From assembly GCA_024762845.1 (NCBI GenBank), contig JANTGQ010000026.1, positions 1-11,565 of the forward strand: DNA of 11,565 nt, given 5' to 3'. Positions 1 through 7,521 of the stretch are shown here, piece after piece. Both the position numbers and the translations under genes were made by a program. Origin of the DNA: Nitratifractor sp. GTDB taxonomy: Bacteria; Campylobacterota; Campylobacteria; Campylobacterales; Sulfurovaceae. How positions within the stretch are numbered: position 1 is the stretch's first letter; each line of letters begins with the position of its first letter. Below the pieces are notes generated by a model. The model worked only from the letters and a program-made list of their open reading frames with translations. It ran no database searches and was not told the DNA's origin.

Positions 1-1217
1 GTGTTGGTAAAAGCTACTTGACTTCCAAAATTATTGATTTATATAAAAATGAGGGTAAAAATGTAGTTCCGCTAGGCTCTACAGGTATAAGTGCTGTCAA
101 TATTGGTGGCTATACTCTGCACAGTTTTTTTGTCTTTGCTATTGCTTCTAACCTTGAAGAGTTAAGAGTGCAAGATCGTAAGAACAGAAGCCGTTTAAGT
201 GAACTTAAAAAAGTACTCAAAAATCTTGATTTGATTGTTATTGATGAGATTAGTATGGTCTCTGCTGATTTGATTGATATGATCTACTATAGATTAGAGA
301 GCTTAGATTATAGCGGCAGGGTACTTGTTGTTGGTGACTTTTATCAACTACCACCAATTGTTAAGAGCGAAAGAAACAATGCTCTCTTTGGGCAGTCGTT
401 TTATGCGTTCGAGAGTAGTGCCTGGAGTAAGTTTAATTTTAAACCACTTATACTCGAGGAGATAAAACGAACAAATGATTTGGAGTTTGCCAATATTTTA
501 TCGTATATCAGAAAAGGTGAGTCTTCTTTAGAGACGAGAGAGTATCTAAAGCGTCTCTTACGGCACACTGTTGCATTTGAGAGTGAACCGACATACCTCT
601 TTGGCAGGAACAGAGAGGTAGAGGAGATGAACAAAGCGAAGCTTGCTAGAATTGAGAGCGACGAAGCACTCTATTTTTGGGAGATAGAGAAGATTCGTAC
701 AGTAAATGAAAAACGGCTTAACAGTTGGGCAAAAGCGCTGCCTGTAGTAGAAGATTTGCACTTAAAAGTTGGTGCACCTGTTATCTTTACTGTAAATAAG
801 TGGGGTAAGTTTGTTAATGGTCAGCGTGGCACTGTAGTGGAACTTGATATTGACCATATTATAGTCTCTACAGATGGTAGAGATATAACACTCTACAGGC
901 ACGATTTTGAACTGACAGAGCTTAACAGTGAAACATTAGAGAGCGAAGCGATAGCAACCTTAAAGCAATTTCCTATTAAATTGGCATTTGCTATTACTAT
1001 TCATAAATCGCAGGGGATGAGCATTGAGTCTATGGTTTGCAATGTTGACTCTCTTTTTGTTCCAGGGCAGTTTTATGTGGCGATTTCGAGGGCTATTGAC
1101 CCTGGGTGTTTAAAAATTGAGTATAGTCGCAATAACTTTGATGAGTATATTGACCGAGTGATAGTAAAAAACAGTGAAGTTGATGATTTTTATAAGGGTA
1201 TGAAGAGTGAATATTAG
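1..1217 (+). CDS. PIF1-like superfamily 1B DNA helicase, 5'-truncated by window edge
   Basis: ATP-driven helicase, probably 5'-3' and acting on DNA in replication or repair; this role comes from the family. The gene begins before the window: the open frame runs back to base 3 and its first codons read VGKSYL, the end of a Walker A loop, so the TTG at 18 is not a real start. Counting from the codon at base 3 (404 residues visible), motif Ia with the PIF1-like TGISAVNIGGYTLHSFF lies at about 27-43, Walker B DEIS at 81-84, motif III GDFYQLPP at 111-118, a late ITIHKSQG motif at 331-338, and motif VI YVAISR at 358-363. The region GAPVIFTVNKWGKFVNGQRG just before these resembles the SH3-like segment of PIF1/RecD2 proteins. 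The N-terminal 30 or so residues are presumably missing. The stop overlaps the start of rlmH by 11 bases, implying co-transcription. A RecD2-type assignment is less likely because of the PIF1-style motif Ia. Confidence 0.9.
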   Translation, partial: VGKSYLTSKIIDLYKNEGKNVVPLGSTGISAVNIGGYTLHSFFVFAIASNLEELRVQDRKNRSRLSELKKVLKNLDLIVIDEISMVSADLIDMIYYRLESLDYSGRVLVVGDFYQLPPIVKSERNNALFGQSFYAFESSAWSKFNFKPLILEEIKRTNDLEFANILSYIRKGESSLETREYLKRLLRHTVAFESEPTYLFGRNREVEEMNKAKLARIESDEALYFWEIEKIRTVNEKRLNSWAKALPVVEDLHLKVGAPVIFTVNKWGKFVNGQRGTVVELDIDHIIVSTDGRDITLYRHDFELTELNSETLESEAIATLKQFPIKLAFAITIHKSQGMSIESMVCNVDSLFVPGQFYVAISRAIDPGCLKIEYSRNNFDEYIDRVIVKNSEVDDFYKGMKSEY

Positions 1218-1665
1218 AGTCTGTACAATTGATAAACGTGGCAAAAAAGGTCTTTATGAACCGTTAATAGAGCACTATATTAAAATTGCCAAGCCCTTTG
1301 CCAAGATTGAAGTGGTGGATATCTTTAGCAACTCTATAGCCAAGGCGCAAGAGAGTTCACCAGAGTTGGCAAAGGTTGAGTATGCGAAAGCACTCCAGCC
1401 ATACTGTAATCAATTTAGTGTTGTTTTAGATCCTAATGCAAAAGAGGTTGATAGTATCGAGTTTTCTAAAATATTCCAAAAGAGCCCCAATATCAACTTT
1501 TTTATCGGTGGGGCATATGGATTTAATGAGAGTTTTGTGAAAAGTGCCAATTTATCAGTTTCTTTTGGTAAAATTACGCTTTCACATAAACTAGTAAAAG
1601 TTTTACTCTTAGAACAGATATATCGTGGATTAACAATTATAAATAATCATCCGTACCATAAATAA
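1207..1665 (+). CDS. rlmH: 23S rRNA (pseudouridine1915-N3)-methyltransferase RlmH
   Basis: SPOUT-class, SAM-dependent enzyme that methylates N3 of pseudouridine 1915 in helix 69 of 23S rRNA, acting on assembled ribosomes as a homodimer (family knowledge). The 152-residue length is normal for RlmH. The C-terminal half carries the family signature: FFIGGAYGF at 98-106 (the SAM-binding knot loop), a LSHKLVKVLLLEQIYR block at about 125-140, and the terminal HPYHK at 148-152. The GTG start at 1207 lies inside the end of the helicase gene, with AAGGG about 8 bases upstream, so it is probably translationally coupled. Its substrate pseudouridine is made in E. coli by RluD. A RluD-like gene lies about 2.5 kb downstream, but in what looks like a separate transcription unit. 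Confidence 0.95.
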   Translation: MNIRVCTIDKRGKKGLYEPLIEHYIKIAKPFAKIEVVDIFSNSIAKAQESSPELAKVEYAKALQPYCNQFSVVLDPNAKEVDSIEFSKIFQKSPNINFFIGGAYGFNESFVKSANLSVSFGKITLSHKLVKVLLLEQIYRGLTIINNHPYHK

Positions 1666-1695
1666 GGGAAAAAATAAGAGAATAAAGGAGATATA

Positions 1696-2055
1696 GTGGA
1701 AAGTAGCAAACTGAAATTTTTTAAAAATGAGTTACTTGCTCTTAAAAACAGTATTGGTAAAAATATATACTCTGCAGAAAAAGAGATTACACTTATGAGA
1801 AATCAATCGCCAACTGATGATGGTGATTATGCTGTTTTAATGAATGATACATCTATAGATGACACTTTAATTGCCAATCAGATGCAAAAATTAAAGGAAA
1901 TTGATGAAGCTTTAGATAAAATAGCAAATGGAAACTATGGAATTTGCGATATGTGTGAAGAGCCAATCAGCGTTGCTCGTCTACAGGTGAAACCATACGC
2001 CAAATATTGTATAGCTTGTCGTGAAATCAATGAGAAAGAGAGTAGCGATAAGTAG
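1696..2055 (+). CDS. dksA: DksA/TraR-family RNA polymerase-binding transcription factor
   Basis: Secondary-channel regulator of RNA polymerase that, with ppGpp, lowers rRNA transcription and adjusts other promoters (family role). At 119 residues it is shorter than E. coli DksA (151) and typical of the Campylobacterota version. Two helices (about 1-35 and 52-77) flank a tip that contains a DxxDxA pattern (D41, D44, A46), the catalytic-tip signature of true DksA. The C-terminal zinc finger has all four cysteines (C84, C87, C105, C108). The start is GTG at 1696, fixed by AAGGAG at 1685-1690 with 5 bases of spacing; no ATG fits. Only 30 bases separate it from rlmH and 15 from the next gene, so it is in the same operon. 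Plain TraR-like proteins are usually shorter and lack the long coiled coil, so DksA is the better name. Confidence 0.92.
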   Translation: MESSKLKFFKNELLALKNSIGKNIYSAEKEITLMRNQSPTDDGDYAVLMNDTSIDDTLIANQMQKLKEIDEALDKIANGNYGICDMCEEPISVARLQVKPYAKYCIACREINEKESSDK

Positions 2056-2070
2056 ATTAAGGGGATAATT

Positions 2071-3108
2071 ATGAAGATTGGGTTCTATTTCGTTTTTTCT
2101 TTGCTATTTATAGCTGCTGTAGTTGTTGGAGTTTATATGATAAACCCGGGGACATTCTCTTTTGATTTATTTGGTATTCATTTACCAATGCTCCCTATTG
2201 CAGTATGGGTGGCGATACCTGTTGCCTTTATCGTATTGGCTTCAGTTGCTCATATGTTCTTTCATAGTACTAAAAACTTTTTTGCTGCAAGAAAATATAA
2301 AGCTGACCTAAAGAAGCTTGAAGATGCTATCTACTGGTCTCTTATTAAAGAGCCTTCGAATACAAACTTTTCTGACAATGAGCTCAAAAAAGCAGTAGCA
2401 CTGCTTTCTGAATCTTATATAGAGCCATTAAGTGTTGAATCATCTGATCTTTCAGTAAGACTCAAAGAGGTTGCAAAAGTTATTCTTCGTATTAATAGTG
2501 GGGAGTATGTGAATTTAAAGATGCAAAAATTTGCGAAACATTTAAGAGAGGGTAATCCACTTATCTTGAAAAATGAGTTTAACCACATAGATAGCGAAAA
2601 AGAGTATGCGCTAAAAGTAGTTGACTTTAAAGATAAGTATGATGACTCTTTAGTAGAAGTAGCATTAGATAAAATTGTTGAGAATGAAGATTTCTATACA
2701 CTTAAAAAGTATGCAAAGGGTATTGGTAAAGAGAGATTTTTTATACTTATGGATAGAGTAGATGCAGATGATAATTTAGGCTTAAGTATTGAACTCCTAA
2801 AAGACTTTATTGCTGAGTATGACCTTGATTGTAAAGAGTACTATAAGTTATCTTTAGTATGTCATGAGATCTTTGAACCAGATGCTAACTTGAGTCTCTT
2901 TAAAGAGCTTAGTAGTAAAGATGAAGATGCTACTTCTGGATACCTTTATCTTCTCTTTAAATATGAGATGCTCGATAAAGCAAAAGAGGTTTTAGAGGAG
3001 CACAGTGCAGATGAGTTTAAAGCATTTAGAGCTCTGCAAACTCTTAAAAAGAGTAAATATAACTTTAAGAGTGGAGATATTCTAACACTAGATAATATTT
3101 GTAAATGA
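2071..3108 (+). CDS. Inner-membrane protein, LapA-like N-terminus with C-terminal helical-repeat region; function unknown
   Basis: I do not recognise a named family over the full length. Two membrane segments lie at about 5-24 and 43-66. A short stretch between them (INPGTFSFDLFGIHLPMLP) ends in a leucine/proline run, and a basic segment leading into KADLKKLE follows. This topology and spacing resemble LapA (YciS), the small membrane partner of the LapB/YciM heat-shock protein that controls LpxC and LPS synthesis in E. coli. From about residue 80 to 345 the protein is charged, almost entirely helical and cytoplasmic, with loosely repeated helical hairpins reminiscent of TPR/Sel1-like solenoids but no clear consensus. 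AAGGGG at 2059-2064 supports the ATG. The 3' end overlaps dusB by 4 bases (ATGA). As I recall, a membrane protein occupies the same place between dksA and dus in C. jejuni (Cj0124c), so the position is conserved. Any LPS role is inference. Confidence 0.8.
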   Translation: MKIGFYFVFSLLFIAAVVVGVYMINPGTFSFDLFGIHLPMLPIAVWVAIPVAFIVLASVAHMFFHSTKNFFAARKYKADLKKLEDAIYWSLIKEPSNTNFSDNELKKAVALLSESYIEPLSVESSDLSVRLKEVAKVILRINSGEYVNLKMQKFAKHLREGNPLILKNEFNHIDSEKEYALKVVDFKDKYDDSLVEVALDKIVENEDFYTLKKYAKGIGKERFFILMDRVDADDNLGLSIELLKDFIAEYDLDCKEYYKLSLVCHEIFEPDANLSLFKELSSKDEDATSGYLYLLFKYEMLDKAKEVLEEHSADEFKAFRALQTLKKSKYNFKSGDILTLDNICK

Positions 3109-4034
3109 GTCTCGATTTCAGTAAACCTCTCTATTTCTTAGCCCCTTTGGCGGGCTTAACCGATCTCCCCTTTAGAAGTGTTGTTAAGAAGTATAGCGCA
3201 GATGTAACTGTAAGCGAAATGATTAGCTCCAATGCTCTGGCATTCGAGAGTAAAAAGACATTTAAAATGTTAGAGAAATCGCCACTTGAGTCACCATACT
3301 CTATACAGATTGCAGGAAGTGACCCAGTAATAATACGTAGAGCACTCGAGCATATTAATGAGCGTGAAGATATTGATGTAGTCGATTTAAACTGCGGTTG
3401 TCCTGTGCCGAAAGTTGTAAATAATCTGCAAGGTAGCTCTTTACTGACTGATTTAAAGAAGATGGCAGAAGCAATTGAGACTATAAAAAAGTACTCAAAT
3501 AAAGAGCAGACTTCGGTAAAGATACGTTTAGGGTTTCACGAAAAAAATCACCTCGAGATTGCTAAAGTGTGTCAGGAGAGTGGGGCTGACTTTATAGCGG
3601 TTCATGGGCGTACAAGAAGCGGAAGATTTAAAGCCGCAGTCGATTATGATGCGATTGCAGAGATTAAAGAACATTTGAAAATACCAGTAATTGCAAATGG
3701 AGATATAGACTCTGCAGAAAAGGCACAGTGGGTATTAGAGTATACAAAGTGTGATGGTATTATGGTTGGTCGTGCTGCTGTTGGAAGACCATGGATATTT
3801 CAAGAGATGAAAGATGGGAGAGAGATTACCTCGAAAGATTTGGTTAGAGAGGTTGTGCTTGAACATTTTGATGAAATGATTAAGTTTTATGGTGACTATG
3901 GTGCAATTCTCTTTCGTAAACATCTACATAATTACTCGAAGTATGGATACAGCAATGCAACTGGCTTTAGGGATAGTATAAACAGGGTAAATGAACCAAT
4001 GCAGATGAGAGAAATAATAGAAAACTTTTTTTAA
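3105..4034 (+). CDS. dusB: tRNA-dihydrouridine synthase, DusB type
   Basis: FMN- and NADPH-dependent enzyme that reduces uridines in the tRNA D-loop to dihydrouridine (family knowledge). The TIM barrel opens with LAPLAGLTDLPFR at 12-24. IQIAGSDP at 67-74 and DLNCGCPVPKV at 94-104 follow, with C99 as the expected catalytic acid. Lysine K139 in VKIRLGF and the HGRTRSG loop at 167-173 contact FMN and tRNA in relatives. NGDIDS and GIMVGRAAVGRPWIF complete the phosphate-binding end. The C-terminal helical domain contains FRKHLHNYSKY, as in DusB. Length 309 is slightly shorter than E. coli DusB (321). The ATG overlaps the preceding stop (ATGA), so translation is coupled. It is the last gene of this block; a 78-base AT-rich gap follows. 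Confidence 0.93.
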   Translation: MSLDFSKPLYFLAPLAGLTDLPFRSVVKKYSADVTVSEMISSNALAFESKKTFKMLEKSPLESPYSIQIAGSDPVIIRRALEHINEREDIDVVDLNCGCPVPKVVNNLQGSSLLTDLKKMAEAIETIKKYSNKEQTSVKIRLGFHEKNHLEIAKVCQESGADFIAVHGRTRSGRFKAAVDYDAIAEIKEHLKIPVIANGDIDSAEKAQWVLEYTKCDGIMVGRAAVGRPWIFQEMKDGREITSKDLVREVVLEHFDEMIKFYGDYGAILFRKHLHNYSKYGYSNATGFRDSINRVNEPMQMREIIENFF

Positions 4035-4112
4035 AGAGCAAAACCTATATTTTTTAATATATAATTAATAGCTTTTATGTTATTCTTTACTATCTAGATA
4101 GTGGAGTTTTGC
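4035..4112 (+). promoter_or_regulatory. Short AT-rich intergenic gap with probable sigma-70 promoter for the rluD-to-envC-like operon
   Basis: The gap contains TATAAT at 4060-4065, set in a very AT-rich stretch with a T-run at 4050-4055 just upstream. Campylobacterota sigma-70 promoters usually have a good -10 box and T-rich periodic sequence instead of a strict -35, which fits. Transcription would start near 4072, about 40 bases before the preferred rluD start. A second possible -10 (TACTAT, 4088-4093) is weaker. I see no GC-rich hairpin with a T-run, so no intrinsic terminator for dusB can be called, and some read-through is likely. Confidence 0.5.
4101..4106 (+). promoter_or_regulatory. 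Ribosome binding site that decides the rluD start
   Basis: GTGGAG ends 6 bases before the GTG at 4113. The alternative in-frame GTG at 4101 is itself part of this site and has no purine-rich sequence upstream (TACTATCTAGATA), so 4113 is the better start. Confidence 0.6.
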
Positions 4113-5075
4113 GTGGAGAGTGGACAATTTATAGCTAAGTGGAGTGATAGATTGGACAAGGTACTCTCTAAAGAGTTAGATGTGAGTAGAAATCAGGTAG
4201 AGAAGTTGGTTAAAGAGGGTTTTGTCTTGGTGGATGGAAAATCTATTGCTAAGCCCTCTTTTAGAGTCAGTTTAGGTGCGACGATTGAGTTTGAGATACA
4301 AGAAGCGAAGGTTGAGAGCTTTGAAGATATTGATATCTCTATAGAGGTCCTTTATGAAGATGAGGACCTTTTAGTTATCAATAAGCCTGCAGGTTTAGTG
4401 GTGCATCCGGCTCCTTCTGTGAAAGAGCCGACCCTCGTAGATTGGCTACGGCGAGAGGGTGTTCGGCTCTCTACAATTAGTGGAGAGGAGAGGAATGGAA
4501 TTGTGCACAGGCTTGATAAAGAGACGAGTGGCGCAATTTTAGTTGCCAAAAATAACTACACGCATACTATTTTAAGCGAGCAATTGCAGGATAGAAGTAT
4601 GGGTAGATACTATTTGGCAATAATAGACTACCCGCTAAAAGAGTCGCAAATTGTGGATAAGCCGATAGCGAGAAACCCAAAGAATAGATTAAAGATGGCT
4701 GTTGTAGAGGGTGGAAGAGAGGCAAAAAGTGCTTTTGCAAAGATTGATGCAAGTTTGAGCGGGCATGAGTTGATTGCTTGTAAGCTTTTTAGTGGTCGTA
4801 CACACCAAATACGGGTTCATCTAAACTCTATTGGACGCAATATTCTTGGTGACTCCCTCTATGGACAAGGGAAATCCAAAGAAGTTGAGAGAGTTTTTTT
4901 GCATGCATATCTACTCTATTTTATTCATCCACGAAGTGGAAAATTTGTAGAAGTTAGAGCACCGCTGATGCAAGATATGCAAAAGTATCTAATTAAAAAT
5001 TTTGATAAAGGAGAAGAGTATGTGTCACTTGATAATGAGAGTATCAAAGAGTTATTTAAAAATTTTGCTTCTTAA
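4113..5075 (+). CDS. rluD: RluA/RluD-family large-subunit pseudouridine synthase
   Basis: Converts specific uridines of 23S rRNA to pseudouridine; E. coli RluD makes positions 1911, 1915 and 1917 (family knowledge). From the preferred GTG at 4113 the protein has 320 residues. An S4 RNA-binding domain covers about 10-65 (DRLDKVLSKE, then VLVDGKSIAKPSFRVSLGATIE). The catalytic domain follows, with LLVINKPAGLVVHPAP at about 86-101 and the diagnostic HRLDKETSG at 132-140, where D135 is the nucleophile. GRTHQIRVHL further on is the second conserved core motif. The product is thus intact. Substrate specificity within RluA/RluC/RluD cannot be fixed from motifs; the S4 domain excludes RluA itself, and RluD is favoured by length. 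Its 3' end overlaps the next gene by 56 bases in another frame. A possible upstream start at 4101 would add four residues. Confidence 0.88.
   Translation: MESGQFIAKWSDRLDKVLSKELDVSRNQVEKLVKEGFVLVDGKSIAKPSFRVSLGATIEFEIQEAKVESFEDIDISIEVLYEDEDLLVINKPAGLVVHPAPSVKEPTLVDWLRREGVRLSTISGEERNGIVHRLDKETSGAILVAKNNYTHTILSEQLQDRSMGRYYLAIIDYPLKESQIVDKPIARNPKNRLKMAVVEGGREAKSAFAKIDASLSGHELIACKLFSGRTHQIRVHLNSIGRNILGDSLYGQGKSKEVERVFLHAYLLYFIHPRSGKFVEVRAPLMQDMQKYLIKNFDKGEEYVSLDNESIKELFKNFAS
5008..5013 (+). promoter_or_regulatory. Strong ribosome binding site inside the 3' end of rluD
   Basis: AAGGAG ends 6 bases before ATG 5020. It lies within the coding sequence of the pseudouridine synthase and selects ATG 5020 over the TTG at 5002 (too far upstream) and the ATG at 5035 (no purine-rich site of its own). 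Confidence 0.7.
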
Positions 5076-5697
5076 TCTATTACTTTTAAGCTCTCTAGAG
5101 GCTTTCTTTACCGATATTTCACTCCCAAAAGTCACTGGAGTAAAGAGTGTTGTTGATAGAAACAGTATAGGCTTTGAGTGGAAATCTCTTTTTGGGTATC
5201 AAAATATCCAGGGTGTAAGTGTTTATCGTGCAAAAGCTGTACGTGGTGCAAAGCAGACATATACAAAAATAGCGACTATATCAAACAGATTTGCAACACA
5301 CTTTGTGGATACCAATATTGAGCCAAATGCCAACTACTTCTATACTTTTACAACATATAGTGGTTTAAGTGAGTCTCTTTATGGTGATATTGTACCTGTT
5401 AAAAGTGCACCTCCTTATGCAAGAGTACAATTAGTTGAGGCAAAAGTTGTTGGTGACCATACGGTAAAACTATTATGGATACCTAACAGTGAGCCAACAA
5501 TCTATGAATATGTGATAGAGAGAAAAGGGAGCGATGGGAAATGGCACTACCTAAAGAGCCTCAAAGGGCGTCTCTATCCTGAGTTTGTTGATACAACTGT
5601 TAATAGAGGCAAGAGTTACTCGTACAGAGTCTATGCGAGAGATGCTATGGGTATGACATCGTATATAGGCAATGAGCTAAAAGTAGAGGTGAGATAG
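5020..5697 (+). CDS. Secreted protein with two fibronectin type III domains (FlpA-like)
   Basis: Predicted exported protein of 225 residues. A basic start (MCHLIMRVSKSYLK) precedes a long leucine-rich core and a likely signal peptidase I site near SLEA at about 25-28. Two beta-rich FN3-like domains follow, at about 36-127 and 131-224. The second shows IYEYVIERKG, then SYSYRVYARDAMGMTS, the usual F-strand and G-strand pattern. In C. jejuni the gene at this position between rluD-like and trmB encodes FlpA (Cj1279c, from memory), a fibronectin-binding surface lipoprotein with three FN3 domains. This copy is about half that length, and there is no cysteine near the end of the hydrophobic core, so it does not look like a lipoprotein. 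Host-cell adhesion should not be inferred for a free-living organism; cell-surface scaffolding is as likely. It shares one base with the start of trmB. Confidence 0.82.
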   Translation: MCHLIMRVSKSYLKILLLNLLLLSSLEAFFTDISLPKVTGVKSVVDRNSIGFEWKSLFGYQNIQGVSVYRAKAVRGAKQTYTKIATISNRFATHFVDTNIEPNANYFYTFTTYSGLSESLYGDIVPVKSAPPYARVQLVEAKVVGDHTVKLLWIPNSEPTIYEYVIERKGSDGKWHYLKSLKGRLYPEFVDTTVNRGKSYSYRVYARDAMGMTSYIGNELKVEVR

Positions 5698-6854
5698 TGC
5701 CACACTTAAAAGTAAAACCATTCTCTTTAAGTAAGATAGAGAAGAGTTCAAGTAGATTTACTCTCTTTAATGCTATGGATGGGCATAAAGGTAATGTAGT
5801 CTTATATGAGAAGAGCACAGATGCAAGGTTTTTAGATATTGTACAAAAAGAGGCCGAGTATCTTATAAAACCAAACAGTATTACGAGAGGTGCAGATGCG
5901 CAAACTTTAAAAAAGATACTCGAAGAGTTTGCGCAAATGTGTGAGCTCGACGTTATACACTCAAATACCCAATCTAATCTGAATAAGCCTAAACTTGCAA
6001 GTGAGTATCTAAAGAGTATAGAAGATTTTTATGATTTCAAAACAGAGTTTGAGAAGGTAAAGGTTGAAGTTGGTTTTGGAAGTGCCAGACATTTGCTTTA
6101 TCGTGCGGCACAAGAGCCCGAAACTCTTTTTATTGGTATTGAGATACATACTCCCTCTATTAATCAACTCTTAAAACAGATTGCACTGCAGGGGGTTAAG
6201 AATATATTGGTGCTCAACTACGATGCAAGGCTCTTGCTTGAGATGCTGCCATCAAATGTTCTAGAGACTATCTATGTCCATTTTCCTGTTCCATGGGATA
6301 AAAAACCACACCGAAGAGTGATAAGCACTGCGTTTGTGACGCAAGCTCTTCGGGCACTTAAAAAGGGTGGAAAGTTGGAGCTTCGTACAGACAGCGATAA
6401 CTACTACGTTTATGCTTTAGAAGTCTTTAGCAGTTTGTTAAAAGCTGAGTTTACAGTTTCGAAAAACAGTTATATAGAGGTTATAAGTAAGTACGAAGAG
6501 AGATGGAGAAGAATGGAGAAAGATATCTATACTCTCTCTTTATATTCACTAGAGGAGTCAAAAGAGGAGAGGATGGAACTTAATTTTGATTTAGATAAAA
6601 TTTCGCTTGAAGATATAAAAGTTCCAAGAGAGAGTATTGTCAAGAGCGATTTCTTTGTCCATTTTGGAAAAAGATTTAAGAGTGATTCAAAAAAAGGCTT
6701 TGTAGTAGAGTGCTCGTTTGGCAGTTTTACAATGCCCGAGAAGAAGATAATTGTTGCAAATGAAGAGAAGTGTTACTATTTACCTTCGAAACCGGTAAAA
6801 ACAAGAGTAAATCAAAAAGCACATAATTTAATTAAAGAGGTGTTAAATGGCTAG
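5697..6854 (+). CDS. trmB: tRNA (guanine46-N7)-methyltransferase, long Campylobacterota form
   Basis: SAM-dependent Rossmann-fold enzyme that makes m7G at position 46 in the variable loop of tRNA (family knowledge). The catalytic core is in the middle of a 385-residue protein: motif I EVGFGSARHLL at 124-134, FIGIEIHTPSI at 145-155, LNYDAR near 173-178, the TrmB signature HFPVPWDKKPHRR at 195-207, and LRTDSDNYY at 229-237. About 110 residues precede the core and about 120 follow it. Both extensions are absent from E. coli TrmB (239 residues). As I recall, long forms are usual in Campylobacterota; the role of the extensions is unknown. The GTG start at 5697 overlaps the preceding TAG by one base, with AGAGGT at 5685-5690. 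The end overlaps ftsE by 8 bases. Confidence 0.9.
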   Translation: MPHLKVKPFSLSKIEKSSSRFTLFNAMDGHKGNVVLYEKSTDARFLDIVQKEAEYLIKPNSITRGADAQTLKKILEEFAQMCELDVIHSNTQSNLNKPKLASEYLKSIEDFYDFKTEFEKVKVEVGFGSARHLLYRAAQEPETLFIGIEIHTPSINQLLKQIALQGVKNILVLNYDARLLLEMLPSNVLETIYVHFPVPWDKKPHRRVISTAFVTQALRALKKGGKLELRTDSDNYYVYALEVFSSLLKAEFTVSKNSYIEVISKYEERWRRMEKDIYTLSLYSLEESKEERMELNFDLDKISLEDIKVPRESIVKSDFFVHFGKRFKSDSKKGFVVECSFGSFTMPEKKIIVANEEKCYYLPSKPVKTRVNQKAHNLIKEVLNG

Positions 6855-7521
6855 TGTAATTTCGGCAGAGAGCTTAACGTTGGCATACGAGAAGGGTAAA
6901 AATCTGATTATTAATGATGTCTCTTTTACAATAGAGCAGGGTGAGTTTGTCTTTATAACAGGACCTAGTGGTAGCGGCAAGTCTACACTTTTAAAATCTA
7001 TTTACGGGCAGATAAAACCGAGTAAGGGTACACTTAATGTTGGTGGTTTTAATATGAAAAAGATAAAGAAGACCCAACTGCTGCAACTGCGGCGTAATCT
7101 TGGTATTGTTTTTCAGGACTATAAACTGATAAATGAGTGGACAGTTGAGAAGAATGTTGTTTTACCGCTTATTATTACAGGCTATAGTCTGGATGTGCAA
7201 AAGGTGCAAGCGGAGAAGCTTCTCTCACATGTAAAATTGGCAGATCAGGCGCATAAGTATCCTTTGGAGCTTAGTGGTGGGGAGCAACAGAGAGTTGGTG
7301 TGGCACGAGCGCTCTCGAAAAACCCGTTTATGATTCTTGCAGATGAGCCTACAGGGAACCTTGATGAGTTCTCATCCGGTGTTGTGTGGGATCTGTTAGA
7401 GAACGCTTGTGATCAACTCAACGCAACTGTACTGGTGGTAACGCATAAAATTCCTACAATTTTTAATATTCCATACCGTCACTTTATAATAGAAAATGGA
7501 GGTGTTCATGAAGTCCATTAA
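6847..7521 (+). CDS. ftsE: Cell-division ABC transporter ATPase FtsE
   Basis: Cytoplasmic ATPase of the FtsEX complex, which drives conformational change in FtsX to switch on periplasmic cell-wall hydrolysis at the septum rather than to transport a solute (family knowledge). All ABC motifs are intact in 224 residues: Walker A GPSGSGKST at 39-47, Q-loop Q90 in FQDYKL, signature LSGGEQQRV at 142-150, Walker B MILADEPTGNLD at 162-173, and H-loop H200. FQDYKLI after the Q-loop is the form usual in FtsE (E. coli has FQDHHLL). Identity as FtsE rather than a LolD/MacB-type ATPase is settled by the overlapping ftsX and the EnvC-like gene that follows. ATG 6847 lies within the end of trmB, with GAGG at 6837-6840. 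Confidence 0.93.
   Translation: MASVISAESLTLAYEKGKNLIINDVSFTIEQGEFVFITGPSGSGKSTLLKSIYGQIKPSKGTLNVGGFNMKKIKKTQLLQLRRNLGIVFQDYKLINEWTVEKNVVLPLIITGYSLDVQKVQAEKLLSHVKLADQAHKYPLELSGGEQQRVGVARALSKNPFMILADEPTGNLDEFSSGVVWDLLENACDQLNATVLVVTHKIPTIFNIPYRHFIIENGGVHEVH
7498..7502 (+). promoter_or_regulatory. Ribosome binding site that decides the ftsX start
   Basis: GGAGG ends 5 bases before ATG 7508, inside the last codons of ftsE. The in-frame ATG at 7496 overlaps this site and has only AATAGAAA upstream, so 7508 is the better start and MEVF is not part of the protein. Confidence 0.65.

Noticed and set aside
18..20. TTG as the start of the helicase gene
   Set aside because: The open frame continues upstream to base 3 and encodes the end of a Walker A motif (VGKS). 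The gene is simply cut by the window edge.
4022..4060. Intrinsic terminator after dusB
   Set aside because: There are T-runs but no GC-containing stem before them; the sequence is simply AT-rich.
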